This document shows, piece by piece, positions 37,778-46,212 of a DNA stretch of 64,000 nucleotides. Each line of letters opens with the position of its first letter. Position 1 is the stretch's first letter. The translations under genes were made by a program, and so were the position numbers. The notes below the pieces were generated by a model, which did no database searches, was not told the DNA's origin, and saw only the letters and a list, made by a program, of their open reading frames with translations. The stretch is taken from NCBI RefSeq assembly GCF_034480035.2, contig NZ_CP118753.2, positions 2,103,076-2,167,075 of the forward strand, given 5' to 3'. This DNA comes from Methanosphaera sp. ISO3-F5 (GTDB lineage Archaea; Methanobacteriota; Methanobacteria; Methanobacteriales; Methanobacteriaceae).

Positions 37778-38644
37778 ATGAACAATATGAAAGCAGTTAT
37801 TCCGGCAGCAGGTTTAGGAACAAGATTTTTACCTGCAACAAAAGCACAACCAAAAGAAATGTTGCCAGTATTTAATAAGCCAACAATACAATACGTGGTA
37901 GAAGAAGCAGTTAACTCTGGTATAGATGATATCATTATAATCACCGGAAAAGGAAAAAGACCAATAGAAGACCATTTTGACAAATCATTCGAACTAGAAT
38001 ATAATCTCAAACAGAAAGGTAAACTAGACTACCTTAAAGAGGTACAGGGAATATCAAACCTTGCAGACATATTCTATGTACGTCAGAAAAAACAGAACGG
38101 TCTTGGAGATGCAATAAGTTGTGCTAAAAAACATATAGGTGACGAACCATTCGCAGTACTACTCGGTGATACAATCACATACTCCGATACTCCATGTACC
38201 AAACAATTAATAGATGTATATGAAAAATATGGTGGATCCACTATTGCAATAGAAGAATTACCAGAAAGAAAAATAGAACGTTACGGAATTGTAGATGGAG
38301 TAACTGTTGAAGATAATATTTACAAAGTAAAAAACCTTGTAGAAAAACCAAAACTGGAAGATGCACCATCTAACCTCGGTATTACTGGAAGATATATACT
38401 TACACCAGACATCTTTGATAAACTTGAATCAATAGAAGCAGGTGTTGGTGGAGAAATCCAATTAACAGATGCAATTAATGAACAAGAAAATGTTTATGCA
38501 ACAACATTCGAAGGAACAATATATGATATAGGAAATACCATGGAATGGCTAAAAAGTTCAATAGACATGGCATTAACACAAGAAGACGAAGTTAAAGAAG
38601 AAGTTTTAGATTATCTAAGACAAAAAGTTCAAGAATACCAATAA
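37778..38644 (+). CDS. galU: UTP-glucose-1-phosphate uridylyltransferase
   Basis: 288-residue enzyme making UDP-glucose. Family motifs PAAGLGTRFLPATKAQPKEMLP, IIITGKGKRPIEDHFD, FAVLLGDTI, LVEKPK and GEIQLTDAI are in order. It sits 6 bp after rfbA and supplies activated glucose beside the dTDP-sugar genes; galE at 53539 would use its product. Start ATG 37778 (GGAGAG just before) or the in-frame ATG at 37787. Confidence 0.93.
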   Translation: MNNMKAVIPAAGLGTRFLPATKAQPKEMLPVFNKPTIQYVVEEAVNSGIDDIIIITGKGKRPIEDHFDKSFELEYNLKQKGKLDYLKEVQGISNLADIFYVRQKKQNGLGDAISCAKKHIGDEPFAVLLGDTITYSDTPCTKQLIDVYEKYGGSTIAIEELPERKIERYGIVDGVTVEDNIYKVKNLVEKPKLEDAPSNLGITGRYILTPDIFDKLESIEAGVGGEIQLTDAINEQENVYATTFEGTIYDIGNTMEWLKSSIDMALTQEDEVKEEVLDYLRQKVQEYQ

Positions 38645-38697
38645 ACTCCTTTATCCATAATCTTTTTTTATATTAAAAAAATTAATTTAAAAATGAA

Positions 38698-39945
38698 TTA
38701 AATATTTTGGGGATCAGTTATTTCTCCAGTAATTGCTGAAGCTGCAACTACTGCAGGATTAGATAAGTATACATAAGACTTTGCACTACCCATTCTACCA
38801 AGGAAATTCCTGTTAGTAGTAGATATACAAGTCATATCATCTGTCATCACACCCATATGTGCACCAAGACATGGTCCACATCCAGGATTACAGATAATTG
38901 CATTTGATTCAAGGAATATTTGTATAATACCCTCATCAATAGCTTTTTGATAAATTTTACGTGAAGCTGGGAACACTAATAATTGAACATCTTCATGAAC
39001 CTTATGATTCTCAAGCACTTCTGCAGCCTGCACTAAGTCTTCATATCGACCATTAGTACATGAACCCAGAACTGCCTGGTTGATTGTTGTTCCTTCAACT
39101 TTATCTATATCCTCTACGTTATCAACATTATGAGGACAAGCTACTTGTGGTCTTAAATCATCAACATCAAAATCATACACTTTCTCGTATTCTGCATTTT
39201 TATCAGGTGTAGTAATATTATAATTAGTAATGCCCCTTCTTGCAAGATATTCTTCAGTACTTTTATTTGGTACCATTATTCCATTCTTTGCTCCACATTC
39301 AATAACCATATTTGTCATTGTCATACGAGCATCTACTGATAAGTTATTTATTGTTTCTCCATGAAATTCTAAGCTTTTATATGTTCCACCATAAGAACCT
39401 AATGTTTTAATAATATTTAGTATTAAATCCTTTGAGTAAACATTTTCTTGTAATGAACCGTTCACATTAATTTTAAGTGTTTCAGGTACATTAAACCATG
39501 TTTCTCCTGTTGCATATACCATTGCTAAATCAGTGGCTCCAAGTCCTGTCGAAAATGCTCCAAAAGCTCCATAAGTGCATGTATGTGAATCTGCTCCAAC
39601 AATTACTGTTGATGGTTTAACATGTCCTTCCTCTGGTAGAACCTGGTGACATATACCTTCCCCTTGTTTGTATATATTTTTGATTCCCTGTTTTTTTGCA
39701 AAATCTCGTACTACTTGCTGAAATTCTGCTGAACCCATAGTATTGGCAGGTACATTATGGTCAAATACTAGAACAATTTTATCCGGATCCCACACTTTAT
39801 CTGCTATTTTCTCAAATACTTTGATTGTAGGGGGACTTGTTCCATCATGGCTCATTGCAACATCTATTTTCGCATTTACTGTATCTCCAGGACTTACTTC
39901 CTCTTTGTTTGAAGCTTTTGCTAAGATTTTTTCAGTAATATTCAT
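38698..39945 (-). CDS. aksD: Homoaconitase / isopropylmalate isomerase large subunit
   Basis: 415-residue aconitase-superfamily large subunit. DHNVPANTMG, GADSHTCTYGAFGAFSTGLGA-type cluster region (read as GADSHTCTYGAF then GAFSTGLGATD), GSCTNGR and CNPGCGPCLGAHMG supply the three cluster cysteines. It lies 8 bp downstream of aksA, so the preferred role is homoaconitase of 2-oxosuberate synthesis for coenzyme B; a LeuC role in leucine synthesis cannot be excluded. A small subunit gene is not in the window. Confidence 0.82.
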   Translation of the reverse strand: MNITEKILAKASNKEEVSPGDTVNAKIDVAMSHDGTSPPTIKVFEKIADKVWDPDKIVLVFDHNVPANTMGSAEFQQVVRDFAKKQGIKNIYKQGEGICHQVLPEEGHVKPSTVIVGADSHTCTYGAFGAFSTGLGATDLAMVYATGETWFNVPETLKINVNGSLQENVYSKDLILNIIKTLGSYGGTYKSLEFHGETINNLSVDARMTMTNMVIECGAKNGIMVPNKSTEEYLARRGITNYNITTPDKNAEYEKVYDFDVDDLRPQVACPHNVDNVEDIDKVEGTTINQAVLGSCTNGRYEDLVQAAEVLENHKVHEDVQLLVFPASRKIYQKAIDEGIIQIFLESNAIICNPGCGPCLGAHMGVMTDDMTCISTTNRNFLGRMGSAKSYVYLSNPAVVAASAITGEITDPQNI

Positions 39946-39953
39946 TTAAACCC

Positions 39954-41123
39954 TCAGTTTATGTTTGCTTTGACTAATATTTCATCAAATTTATCATTGG
40001 TTATTTCAAAACCTTTTTCACGTTCTTCTTTAACTAGTTTAACAATTTCTAGTAATTTCTGTTCATCTACTTTAATGTTTAATGAATCTAACTTTTCTTC
40101 TATTGCAGCTTTTCCTGAATGTTTTCCCAGCACTATTTGTCTTTTTGTTCCTATCATTTCTGGTAAGAATGGTTCGTATGTAAATGGGTCTTTTACTATT
40201 GCATCTACATGTATTCCTGATTCATGTCTGAATACATTGTTTCCTACAATAGCTTTGCTGTCGGGTACTGGTATTTTACTATATTTTGATACAATTTTTG
40301 ATAGTTCGGATATTACTTGTGTGTTAAATCCTAAATCTTTGTTGTATAATAATTTTAGGGACATTATTAACTCTTCTAATGATGCATTTCCTGCCCTTTC
40401 ACCTATACCATTAACAGTTGTTGATACTGATGACGCTCCTTCCAATAATCCGGCTATTGAATTGCTTACGGCAAATCCGAAGTCATTATGGCAATGTAAT
40501 GCTATTTCAACATCTAATTCTTTTCTAATGTTTCTAACCATGTATTGCATTGCATATGGATTTATTGAACCAGTCGTGTCAGCTATATGTATTCTATCTG
40601 CTTTATGTTCCTGTGCTAACTTGTATATTTCTATTAGTTTAGGTAATTCTGTTCTCGTAGCATCTTCTGCAGAAAATGCTACAAACAATCCATGGTCTTT
40701 ACCATAATCTACAGCATTCATACATATTTCATTAATTTCTTCTCGTGGTTTGTTCATTTTGACTTTTAAATGCAAATCAGATAATCCCATGAATGTGATA
40801 ATTCCATCTACATCCGCATCTAATGCAGCATCAATGTCTGCCTGTTTTGTTCTTGTTAAACAAATGATGTTTGCATTAAGTCCTTCGTTTGCTATTGTTT
40901 TCACGGATTTTCTTTCATTTTCTGATACTATAGGAAATCCTGCTTCGATTTGTGGTATGCCTAATTCATCTAATTTATGAGCTATTTCTAACTTTTCATC
41001 TAATGAAAAACAAACTCCTGGTGTTTGTTCTCCGTCTCTAAGTGTTGTATCGTATATATTAATTTTTTCTGGTAGATTGTATTCTACTTCATTGTTATAT
41101 ATACTTACGAATCTATCATTAAT
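39954..41123 (-). CDS. aksA: Homocitrate synthase family protein, apparent ATT start
   Basis: About 389 residues, condensing acetyl-CoA with 2-oxoglutarate and longer 2-oxoacids for coenzyme B. The catalytic N-terminus INIYDTTLRDGEQTPGV is encoded well before the first canonical start (GTG 40904). Reading upstream from there, no ATG, GTG or TTG occurs before an in-frame stop at 41138-41136. ATT at 41129 or 41123 follows a GGGGGA ribosome binding site at 41136-41131; 41123 has the better spacing. Later motifs FSAEDATRTE, HIADTTGSINP, LHCHNDFGFAV and HESGIHVDAI (two metal-binding His in HCH) are intact. LeuA or CimA activity is an alternative within the family. Confidence 0.87.
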   Translation of the reverse strand: MNDRFVSIYNNEVEYNLPEKINIYDTTLRDGEQTPGVCFSLDEKLEIAHKLDELGIPQIEAGFPIVSENERKSVKTIANEGLNANIICLTRTKQADIDAALDADVDGIITFMGLSDLHLKVKMNKPREEINEICMNAVDYGKDHGLFVAFSAEDATRTELPKLIEIYKLAQEHKADRIHIADTTGSINPYAMQYMVRNIRKELDVEIALHCHNDFGFAVSNSIAGLLEGASSVSTTVNGIGERAGNASLEELIMSLKLLYNKDLGFNTQVISELSKIVSKYSKIPVPDSKAIVGNNVFRHESGIHVDAIVKDPFTYEPFLPEMIGTKRQIVLGKHSGKAAIEEKLDSLNIKVDEQKLLEIVKLVKEEREKGFEITNDKFDEILVKANIN

Positions 41124-41208
41124 TTTAATTTCCCCCTAATGTATGTTACATACTATAATCAGAAATAGTAAAAACAATCTTATATGAATATAAATTATAT
41201 TTATTTTT

Positions 41209-41772
41209 TTAGTTAATATTATTTTCTTCTAATAACTCTAGGTAAGATGCTTTTTCAAAACCATCTGTAATACCTAACTTCTCGAAAATACTGAATATTT
41301 CATCCTGTATTCTATCAATATCATCATCTTCATTTGTAACATATTCTATTTCCATGAAATATCCTAATTCATTTAGTTTATCTACGGTAATAGTATAATC
41401 TTCATAAGTAAATATGCGTCGCATCTTATTTACAATGGCAGAAGGTCTGTACCCAATATTAACCAGGATTTCTATTAAATTTTCAGTATTGTCTACTGTA
41501 ACTTCAATCTCCTCACGGGTTTTTGTTTCAGTATCTAATTTAGGACCTTTATATGTAAGAATCCTTTTTATATCATCTTCTCCATCAGGAATTTCACGAA
41601 TACGTAACGCTTCATCACTTTTTTTAAAATCTCTCGTTTCTCCATTAAAATAAATGTCATGTTGCTTTTCACTATGGGAATATATGCCTCCAATTTCTTT
41701 AATCCTTTCATATGCTACAATATTGTCTTCAATTTTTGCTTTAATCTCTACTTCTATCATAATTTTGTCCAC
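41209..41772 (-). CDS. CYTH-fold protein (class IV adenylate cyclase-like)
   Basis: 187-residue CYTH (CyaB/thiamine-triphosphatase-like) protein. The signature E-x-E-x-K is seen near the start (EVEIKAKI). Basic substrate-binding residues are in LRIREI, YKGPK and KMRRIF, and acidic metal ligands in EIEYV near the C-terminus. Archaeal members act on triphosphates, including inorganic triphosphate; a cAMP role is not established. Start ATG 41772 or 41760. An insertion sequence sits 46 bp upstream, in a TATA-like octamer. Confidence 0.8.
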   Translation of the reverse strand: MDKIMIEVEIKAKIEDNIVAYERIKEIGGIYSHSEKQHDIYFNGETRDFKKSDEALRIREIPDGEDDIKRILTYKGPKLDTETKTREEIEVTVDNTENLIEILVNIGYRPSAIVNKMRRIFTYEDYTITVDKLNELGYFMEIEYVTNEDDDIDRIQDEIFSIFEKLGITDGFEKASYLELLEENNIN

Positions 41773-41810
41773 ATTTTTTTGTCAATATATTATATTAGGA
41801 AAAATATTCA

Positions 41811-41818
41811 TATAAAAT
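41811..41818 (+). repeat. Target-site duplication, left copy
   Basis: TATAAAAT, identical to the copy at 43352-43359 on the far side of the insertion sequence. On the minus strand it is a TATA-like site 39-46 nt before the CYTH gene start. Confidence 0.85.
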
Positions 41819-43351
41819 GATGTAGTCAGAATGTGTGGTGATGAATTTTCAGTTACTTTTTAGCAAAAAAGTAATACTTTTTTTAATTCTTTTTAAAATG
41901 TTAATTTTTACTAGTTTTATTCGCCTCTTGGGGCGTGTTTTTAAAAATAAGTGATAATAAAGTTTTTATAGTAAAAAGGAGGGATATTATATTATGAAAC
42001 AAGAAAATAACTCTCTTATTACGAATTATATTGGTCATCAACTTAAATTTGACGGTTTTTTTAGTGAACCATTGGTTGATGTTGTTAGAAAAGATAATGC
42101 TGATGGTGGATGTGTGAATTTATTATCTTTTGATTGTAAAGATTTAATTGTAGATTATTTGGATGATTATTTTGATGATGATCTTCCAGTTACTTTTGTT
42201 GATGGTTATGTGAAATCTAAGCTATCTTAGATTACTAATGATTTGAAAGTTTTTGAAACTAAAGGTGGTGTTGTTTTTACTCAATTTAGGAGTTATTGTC
42301 CTCATTGTGGTTCTAAACATGTTGTTGAAGATGGTTATTATCCTAAAAAGCTTGTTTTGAATGTTTTTGGTAATGTTGGTGCTCGTATTAAACGTTATGA
42401 ATGTCGTAATTGTGGTAAAGGTTTTTCTGCAGATATTAGTAGTGTAGTTGATAGTAAATTCAGTGTTTTCAGGCGTATTATGAAGATAATATAGAATTAC
42501 TATGCTATTTGTGGTACTCCAGTTCGTAGAATACATGAAATCATGAAAAGAATTCATAATGTATATTTATCTTACCAGGAAGTACAGGACATTATATTTG
42601 ATTATAGTATTAAATATGAGTCTAATACAGAAAATTATTCTGGATATTATGTATTTGGTAGTTTATGGGTTAAAATAGATGAAATTAGTGATAATTATGT
42701 TTATTTCTTTGTATTATTTGATGTACATCATAAAACACTTGTGGATTATAAAATAGTTAAAGAAGAAAACAGTACTGAAGTTTATAATTTCTTACGGAAT
42801 GCTACACTTAATCAACCACGTAAAGCAATTACAACTGACTTACATATTGCTTATAGAAAACCAATACAAGATTTAGGATTCAAACACCAATTCTGTGAAT
42901 TCTATGCAAAACAAAACATCAATAAATACTTATACAATCATGTAAAAGAGAACAATATCGCAAAAGAGACTCATAAGGAATATATAAAAAAATATTTGGA
43001 AGAAGTTTATCAAATTTACGAAGTAGAAAATAGATTTGAAGTATTAGATATATTGGATAATATTTTTTAGTAGGCGTGAAGAGTTTCCTGATGTTATTAA
43101 TGAGATTGTTGATAAAAAGATTCGTCCTTATTCTCGTTATTTAACTATGTTTCTTGAATAAGGTTTTATTGAACGTACTAGTAATTGGATTGAGCGTATT
43201 TTTGGTGATTTTGCACTGAAATCTTTAAAAAATAAATTTAAAACATTACGTGGATTTTTATCTAGACTAAATTTGAAGCTTGAAAGATGGGATTCTCGAA
43301 ATGCAATTTTATGATGGAAAAGGTAATTTCACCACACATCTTGACAACACC
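41819..43351 (+). mobile_element. Decayed insertion sequence with intact ends (1533 bp)
   Basis: Ends are 23-bp imperfect inverted repeats: left 41819-41841 begins GATGTAGTCAG and right 43329-43351, reversed, begins GGTGTTGTCAA; both finish ATGTGTGGTGA (19 of 23 positions match). The element is flanked by a perfect 8-bp direct repeat TATAAAAT at 41811-41818 and 43352-43359. Inside is a single transposase with several stops. The 8-bp duplication and long ends recall ISM1 of Methanobrevibacter smithii, but family assignment is tentative. Confidence 0.88.
41994..43314 (+). pseudogene. Transposase with in-frame stops and a frameshift
   Basis: One original frame runs from ATG 41994 (behind AAGGAGGG) and is broken by TAG at 42228 and 42492. 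It shifts frame at a T-run near 43062-43068 and is broken again by TAA at 43159 before ending near 43314. Recognisable parts are a zinc ribbon (YCPHCGSKH ... YECRNCGKGFS, about 42290-42430), a DDE-type catalytic region (IDEISDNYVYFFVLFDVHH, AITTDLHIAY, CEFYAKQNINKYL) and a C-terminal piece (GFIERTSNWIERIFGDFALK). It is inactive as written. Confidence 0.85.
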
Positions 43352-43359
43352 TATAAAAT
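43352..43359 (+). repeat. Target-site duplication, right copy
   Basis: TATAAAAT, the second copy directly abutting the right inverted repeat of the insertion sequence. Confidence 0.85.
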
Positions 43360-43607
43360 ATAGGTATATTTATAAAGTAAAAAGTTACATATATAAATAC
43401 ATAATATGTTATTTAGTATTTTTTAAATAAATTACATAATGTATTAAACATAATGTAAATAGCGGTTGACTGATTTCTTAAACTCCCATACGGATTTTAT
43501 CAAAGAAATTAATTATTTTTTAGTTTTTTATTACTTTTAACTAACAATAATTCTCAACCAAATATTTAATTTATGCATAATTTTTTATCATTAATGGAGG
43601 AAAAATA
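43360..43607 (+). promoter_or_regulatory. Upstream region of tbp
   Basis: 248 bp from the insertion sequence to tbp. Contains TATATTTATAAAG near 43363-43375 and two copies of ACATAATGTA (near 43434 and 43448; each core palindromic), plus GGAGG at 43595-43599. No gene is seen. Confidence 0.4.
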
Positions 43608-44171
43608 ATGGCAGATGTAGAAATCAAAGTTGAAAACATCGTAGCATCAGCAACATTGTTTGATTCAAAAGAAAGAAAACTAGAATTACCTAAAGTTGCA
43701 CCAGCTTTAGAAAATGTTGAATACAACCTAGAACAATTTCCAGGTTTAGTATTTAAACTTAAAGAACCTAAAACTGCTGCTTTAATCTTTGGATCAGGTA
43801 AGTTAGTTTGTACTGGAGCAAAATGTATTGAAGATTCTTTAAAAGCAATCAAAATGACTGTTGATAGAATCAGAGAATTAGATCCAGAAATTCCTGAAGA
43901 ATACGATATTAAAATTCAAAACATCGTAGCATCAGCTAATTTAGGAAAAGTATTAAACTTAGAAGCAGTAGCTTTAGATTTAGAAAACACTGAATACGAA
44001 CCTGAACAATTCCCTGGTTTAGTATACAGATTATCTGACCCTAAAGTAGTATTACTCTTATTTGGATCTGGTAAAGTAGTATGTACAGGAGCAAAAACTG
44101 CTGATCAAGCATTATTAGGTGTTCAAAAAACTAAAGAACGCTTAACTGAATTATACTTGATAGAAGACTGA
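43608..44171 (+). CDS. tbp: TATA-box-binding protein
   Basis: 187-residue archaeal general transcription factor. Two imperfect direct repeats (about 5-90 and 95-182) each carry ENIVASA or QNIVASA, EYxxEQFPGLV and FGSGK(L/V)VCTGAK, forming the DNA-binding saddle. A short acidic tail ends the protein. Strong TGGAGG ribosome binding site. It is followed by the SerB-like fusion gene. Confidence 0.97.
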   Translation: MADVEIKVENIVASATLFDSKERKLELPKVAPALENVEYNLEQFPGLVFKLKEPKTAALIFGSGKLVCTGAKCIEDSLKAIKMTVDRIRELDPEIPEEYDIKIQNIVASANLGKVLNLEAVALDLENTEYEPEQFPGLVYRLSDPKVVLLLFGSGKVVCTGAKTADQALLGVQKTKERLTELYLIED

Positions 44172-44303
44172 ATATTTTATCAATTCAATGCTAAAATAAG
44201 ATAATTTATTTATTCTCCAAATAACCACCACATAAACACCCAAATCCTTTAATAAATACAAGAAAAAAATCTTGAAAATTTATTAAAAATAATCGGTGAT
44301 CTT

Positions 44304-46046
44304 TTGATTAAATTGGTAGTATTTGATCTAGACAATGTCTTAATAGACACAGAAACAATAGATGAAATAGCAAAAATAAAAGGTATTGAAAAAGAAATTG
44401 GTGACATTACACTACAAGCAATGCAAGGAAAAATTCCTTTTGAAGAGTCAATAAGACAACGAGTAAAAAAATTAGAGGGCATCACAACGGCCGAAATCGA
44501 TGAAGTAATGCAAAACATATCCTTAAACCCGGGAGCTGAAGAAACAACAGCAGAATTAAAAAAACAAGGATATAAAATTGCAATAATCACAGGAAGTTTT
44601 GATGTTATAACCTACAAAATAAAAGAAAAAATAAATGCAGACTACGCATTTTGTAATGTTTTAGAAGTAGAAAATGGAAAACTTACTGGAGAAGTATCTG
44701 GACCACTAATAACTCAAGACAAAGTTGATGTCCTAAGGCAACTAGTTGACGAAATCGGAATCACACTAGAAGAGTGTGTAGCTATTGGTGATGGGGCAAA
44801 TGACCTTGAAATGATAAAAAATGCTAAAATAGGAATAGCATATAATGCAAAACCAATTTTAAAAGAACACGCCGATTATGAAATAAATGAAAAAGACCTA
44901 AGGAAGGTACTTGATATCATGGCAGATGAAGAAATAAACACTAAAGAAGTAGTAGAAGAAACCCAAGAAGAAACAATAGAAAATACCACTACTGAAGAAG
45001 AAACTGTAGTTGAAGAAACTGCTGAAGAAGCTGTAGAAGAAACCGAAGAAGTTGCTGAAGAAGCAGAAGAAGCAGAAGAAGAACCAGCTGAAGAAGAAGC
45101 AGAAGAAGAACCAGCTGAAGCTGAAGAAGAAGCAGAAGCAGAAGAAGAACCAGCTGAAGCTGAAGAAGCTCCTGAAGAAGAAGCAGAAGAAGCAGAAGAA
45201 GAACCTGCAATCGACTACTCAAAACTAAACTTCCAACAATTATTACAAGTAAAAAGAACTTTAGAAGCAGAACTCACAGAACTCAAAAATGTAAGAGATC
45301 AAATGAACGAAGAAACTAAAGTCTACCGTAAAGAACGTGACGAATTAAACCAAGAACTCAAAGACACACTTAAAGTAGCTTTAGAAAAAAGAAACGAAAG
45401 AGACGAAATCAACAAACAAGTTCACGAAAACAAAGAACTAAGAAACGAATGCAACGAAGAACTTAAAAAAGTTGAATGGAACTCCGGCAAAAAAGAAATC
45501 TCAAACATACAAGCAGAAATCAACAAAATCGATAAAACAATACAAACAAAAGTATTAGACATCAGAAAAGAAAACGAGCTTGTAAAAAGAGTATCTGACT
45601 TAACAAAACAACTCAAGAAAATCCAAAGTGATGAAGAAGAAGAAAAAACTGCAGACGCATTAAAAGAAAAATCAGAAAAATACCACCAAAAAGTAGTTGA
45701 ATTATCTGACAAAGCACAAGCAGTACACGAAGAAATGATCGAATACTTCAACCAAATTGATGGTATCAGAGAAAAAGCTGATAGTAAACACCAAGACTTC
45801 ATCAACTCAAGAAATGCAGCAACAGCAAAACACGAAGAAGTAAAAGCTAAACTTTCAGAAATCAGAAAAGTAAACAAATTCATGGACCAAGCAAAAGCTA
45901 AACCAAGAACCAGAAAATCTGATGATAAAAACGACAATGATAAGAAAGAAAAAGAATTAGCTGAAGAAATCTTCCAAAAATTCAAAGATGGTAAAAAATT
46001 AACCACAGAAGAATTCTTATTATTACAAAAATACAACATAATGTAA
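44304..46046 (+). CDS. HAD phosphatase (SerB-like) fused to a coiled-coil protein
   Basis: 580 residues. N-terminal HAD domain (about 1-210): catalytic D8-x-D10 in FDLDNVLID, TGSFD, and G162-D163 to D167 (GDGANDLEM), the order of phosphoserine phosphatase. A Glu/Ala-rich linker (about 215-302) is encoded by GAAGAA/GCAGAA triplet repeats. The C-terminal part (about 303-560) is a long coiled coil of the archaeal COG1340 type. The first aspartate block is DLDNV, not the usual DxDxT. Start TTG 44304, 4 nt after GGTGA. Serine synthesis is plausible for the HAD part with SerA at 5179; the coiled coil's job is unknown. Confidence 0.82.
   Translation: MIKLVVFDLDNVLIDTETIDEIAKIKGIEKEIGDITLQAMQGKIPFEESIRQRVKKLEGITTAEIDEVMQNISLNPGAEETTAELKKQGYKIAIITGSFDVITYKIKEKINADYAFCNVLEVENGKLTGEVSGPLITQDKVDVLRQLVDEIGITLEECVAIGDGANDLEMIKNAKIGIAYNAKPILKEHADYEINEKDLRKVLDIMADEEINTKEVVEETQEETIENTTTEEETVVEETAEEAVEETEEVAEEAEEAEEEPAEEEAEEEPAEAEEEAEAEEEPAEAEEAPEEEAEEAEEEPAIDYSKLNFQQLLQVKRTLEAELTELKNVRDQMNEETKVYRKERDELNQELKDTLKVALEKRNERDEINKQVHENKELRNECNEELKKVEWNSGKKEISNIQAEINKIDKTIQTKVLDIRKENELVKRVSDLTKQLKKIQSDEEEEKTADALKEKSEKYHQKVVELSDKAQAVHEEMIEYFNQIDGIREKADSKHQDFINSRNAATAKHEEVKAKLSEIRKVNKFMDQAKAKPRTRKSDDKNDNDKKEKELAEEIFQKFKDGKKLTTEEFLLLQKYNIM
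44960..45210 (+). repeat. GAA/GCA triplet-repeat tract encoding an acidic linker
   Basis: About 250 bp of imperfect GAAGAAGCA-type repeats that give Glu/Ala/Pro runs such as EEAEEEPAEAEEEAEAEEE. Such tracts can change length by slippage without shifting the frame. Confidence 0.75.
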
Positions 46047-46079
46047 TATTGTTTCTTTACTTCTTTAAGTATAAGTTAA

Positions 46080-46126
46080 ATATGGTATTAAGGGTTTATC
46101 AATCAATGATTGATAAAATACCGTAT
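46080..46126. terminator. Large hairpin between convergent genes
   Basis: Inner stem TATCAATCA (46097-46105) and TGATTGATA (46107-46115); outer stem ATATGGTATT (46080-46089) and AATACCGTAT (46117-46126, one G-T pair). T8 follows on the + strand (46127-46134 region). It probably ends the SerB-fusion transcript. AGGGTTTA (46091-46098) is repeated inverted as TAAACCCT just beyond, offering an alternative fold. Confidence 0.7.
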
Positions 46127-46212
46127 ATTTTTTTAAACCCTAAATAACTATTTTTTAAAAATTTAAATAAAACTATTTTTCAAAAAAAAAGATTAATAAA
46201 AATGGAATATAG

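Noticed and set aside
34262-38644. Genomic island or horizontally acquired polysaccharide cluster
   Set aside because: A tRNA-Leu borders it, but no integrase, no second attachment repeat and no composition unlike other A-rich genes here.
42228-42494. In-frame TAG codons in the transposase as possible pyrrolysine sites
   Set aside because: The same gene also carries a TAA and a frameshift, so it is decayed; no pyrrolysine genes or methylamine methyltransferases are in the window.
43432-43458. Two ACATAATGTA copies upstream of tbp as a repeat array or CRISPR remnant
   Set aside because: Only two short copies 5 bp apart; not a CRISPR. May be a minor operator but unsupported.
44989-45222. Leucine-rich open frame on the minus strand (about 77 residues)
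   Set aside because: It is the antisense reading of the GAA/GCA repeats in the SerB-like fusion gene; no ribosome binding site, pure low complexity.
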